NCBI GenBank assembly: GCA_963701815.1
Contig: CAVPBN010000021.1
Span: 4,745 to 68,744 of the forward strand
Direction of reading: 5' to 3'
DNA: 64,000 nucleotides
Source: AP-15 sp963701815
GTDB taxonomy: Bacteria > Pseudomonadota > Alphaproteobacteria > ATCC43930 > CGMCC-115725
The notes under the pieces were generated by a model. The model did no database searches and was not told the origin of the DNA. It was given only the letters and a program-made list of their open reading frames with translations. The position numbers and the translations under genes were made by a program. Positions 62,923 to 64,000 of this stretch are shown here, piece after piece (the first letter of the stretch is position 1; every line of letters begins with the position of its first letter).

Positions 62923-64000
62923 CGCTTCCGCCGCCGCAGCACTACTGTCACGCCAGCGCCGCATCGGGCTGCGGGTCGCGCTCGCGGTCGCTGCCGGATT
63001 CGCCTGGAACCTCGCAACGGGGGCGGTCATCCCCTTCTTTGGGCCGCTCCTCGCGGTGCAATTCCTGATTTTCGGCGCCGGGCCCTTGCCGCTGTCGAAG
63101 GCAATCGCGTTCGTCGGGCTTGTGCTGGTCGTCGGACAGGCCTTCATTGTTCTTAACGGCATCTTTGGCGACCAGCCGATCCAGCTGCTGACACTTCTCG
63201 GTCTATTCTATTTCATATGCTTCTTCGTACAGGCGCGAGGACAGGGCGGCCCTATAATCTTTCTCTGCCTGGTGATCGCGATCACGGTTACCCTGCTCGA
63301 TCGCGTGCACGACACACTAGACACAAGTATAATCACGATATTGCTCCAAGCTTACGTGAGCGCCGTAGTCTTGACTTGGCTCGCTCATGCGATCTTGCCG
63401 GGCCACGATGCGACCGACGACGCGCCGCAGGCGGCCCCAACCATCGACAGGCCAGCCATCCGGGCTCTCGCCAATGCGGCAATCCTGCTCGGCGCCATGA
63501 CGCTCTGCCTGACCAACAACGCGCTCTCCCTGGCGCTCGTCCTTCCGATCACCGTCGCTTCCGTGCTGCTTCAGTTTGACCTCGCAACCAGCGTCCGCTC
63601 CGCCCTCAGCATCGTCGCCGTCAATCTGCTGAGCGGGTTGCTTGCCTCCCTGGCGTTTGCGTTCGTCGAGCTGCGCCCGTCGCTGCCCTTCCTGTTCCTG
63701 ACCGTCTTTCTCGTCGGGCTGATCCTGGGTGGGCGGGCAACGGCCGGTCGTGCCAAGATGTATGCTGGAGCGCTGACGACATTCCTGATCCTGTTCGGGT
63801 CGGGCATCGCGCCGCTGCCCACGACGACGCCGGAGTCGTTCGCAACCCGGATCGGCTACGTCCTGTTCGCGGTCGGGTACACTTTGTGCATGACCGCGCT
63901 GCTCTGGCCGGGCGAACGATATGTTTCGACACGACTTTCACTGCGGTCATCCGGGCGCGCTGCGGCTCGGCGAACGCGCTCGCCAGCATCTCCGCTTCCC
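62912..64000 (+). CDS. DUF2955 (FUSC-like) membrane protein, cut by window end
   Basis: At least 363 codons are open from ATG 62912 to the window end. It has about ten hydrophobic helices (FFGPLLAVQFLIFGAGPLPL, LLTLLGLFYFICFFVQARGQ, FLFLTVFLVGLILGGRATAG, TFLILFGSGIAPLPTTTPES). DUF2955 proteins resemble the aromatic-acid exporter/FUSC family and pair with HlyD adaptors, as here. The last 30 codons (STRLSLRSSGRAAARRTRS) are basic and look out of family, so a frameshift close to 63930 or the normal end just beyond is possible. Confidence 0.75.
   Translation, partial: MPADASAAAALLSRQRRIGLRVALAVAAGFAWNLATGAVIPFFGPLLAVQFLIFGAGPLPLSKAIAFVGLVLVVGQAFIVLNGIFGDQPIQLLTLLGLFYFICFFVQARGQGGPIIFLCLVIAITVTLLDRVHDTLDTSIITILLQAYVSAVVLTWLAHAILPGHDATDDAPQAAPTIDRPAIRALANAAILLGAMTLCLTNNALSLALVLPITVASVLLQFDLATSVRSALSIVAVNLLSGLLASLAFAFVELRPSLPFLFLTVFLVGLILGGRATAGRAKMYAGALTTFLILFGSGIAPLPTTTPESFATRIGYVLFAVGYTLCMTALLWPGERYVSTRLSLRSSGRAAARRTRSPASPLP

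Noticed and set aside
1..64000. CRISPR arrays, transposases, prophage or toxin-antitoxin genes.
   Set aside because: I looked for repeated spacer-like units, integrase/transposase motifs and typical small toxin pairs and found none.

Overview
The window is GC-rich, densely coded bacterial chromosome, most likely from an alphaproteobacterium. The supporting features are the split glycine dehydrogenase (gcvPA plus gcvPB) under a glycine riboswitch, a phasin, the ubiA / rsmE / gshA neighbourhood with a plant-type glutamate-cysteine ligase, the DUF971 / Trm112 / LON-domain / thioredoxin-TPR run, a DUF2092 exported protein, and OprB and DUF3300 remnants. An order cannot be fixed from sequence alone; Hyphomicrobiales or Rhodospirillales-like is my inference.

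Layout. 1-5.5 kb: the 5' end of ahcY with a possible operator, a SulP transporter, a DUF2092 protein coupled to a small exported peptide, decayed AI-2E and DUF3300 fragments, a potassium channel and a MarR regulator. 5.5-12.7 kb: two peptidases (M17 and S9), an alpha/beta hydrolase, a glycosyltransferase and a GMC oxidoreductase. 12.7-17.8 kb: a periplasmic redox region (Sco remnant, multicopper oxidase, Tat-exported DyP peroxidase coupled to an NHL-type propeller protein, OprB porin remnant). 17.8-22.7 kb: a probable surface-glycan set (PhyH-like dioxygenase, glycosyltransferase, LTA-synthase-like sulfatase-fold protein, SDR). 23.1-27.9 kb: the glycine cleavage operon gcvT-gcvH-gcvPA-gcvPB behind a tandem glycine riboswitch. 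28-48.9 kb: mostly core genes (cdh, ubiA, rsmE, gshA, tldD, a DD-carboxypeptidase with SPOR domain, SPFH/NfeD pair, phasin, acs, infC, thrS, hpt, quality-control genes) and tRNA-Gly(GCC). 49-64 kb: an accessory, envelope/stress-flavoured region (phosphoketolase, RND efflux pump and adaptor, four small exported proteins, an AraC regulator, and a K+ channel / AI-2E / HlyD / DUF2955 run cut by the window end).

The dominant oddity is that about a dozen family-recognisable genes, including gcvT, gcvPA, gcvPB and gshA, are broken by single-base frameshifts. Nearly all behave as one extra base, often a doubled nucleotide. This looks like systematic insertion error in the assembly rather than real gene loss, so those genes are listed as full-span CDS with the shift position noted. 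By contrast, the AI-2E, DUF3300, Sco and OprB pieces lack most of their domains and are listed as true remnants. I did not find a convincing undescribed defence or mobile system. The most testable novel points are the regulatory palindromes (ahcY, phasin, and a 26-bp perfect palindrome near the thioredoxin gene), the small exported-protein cluster, and the PhyH / glycosyltransferase / sulfatase glycan set.
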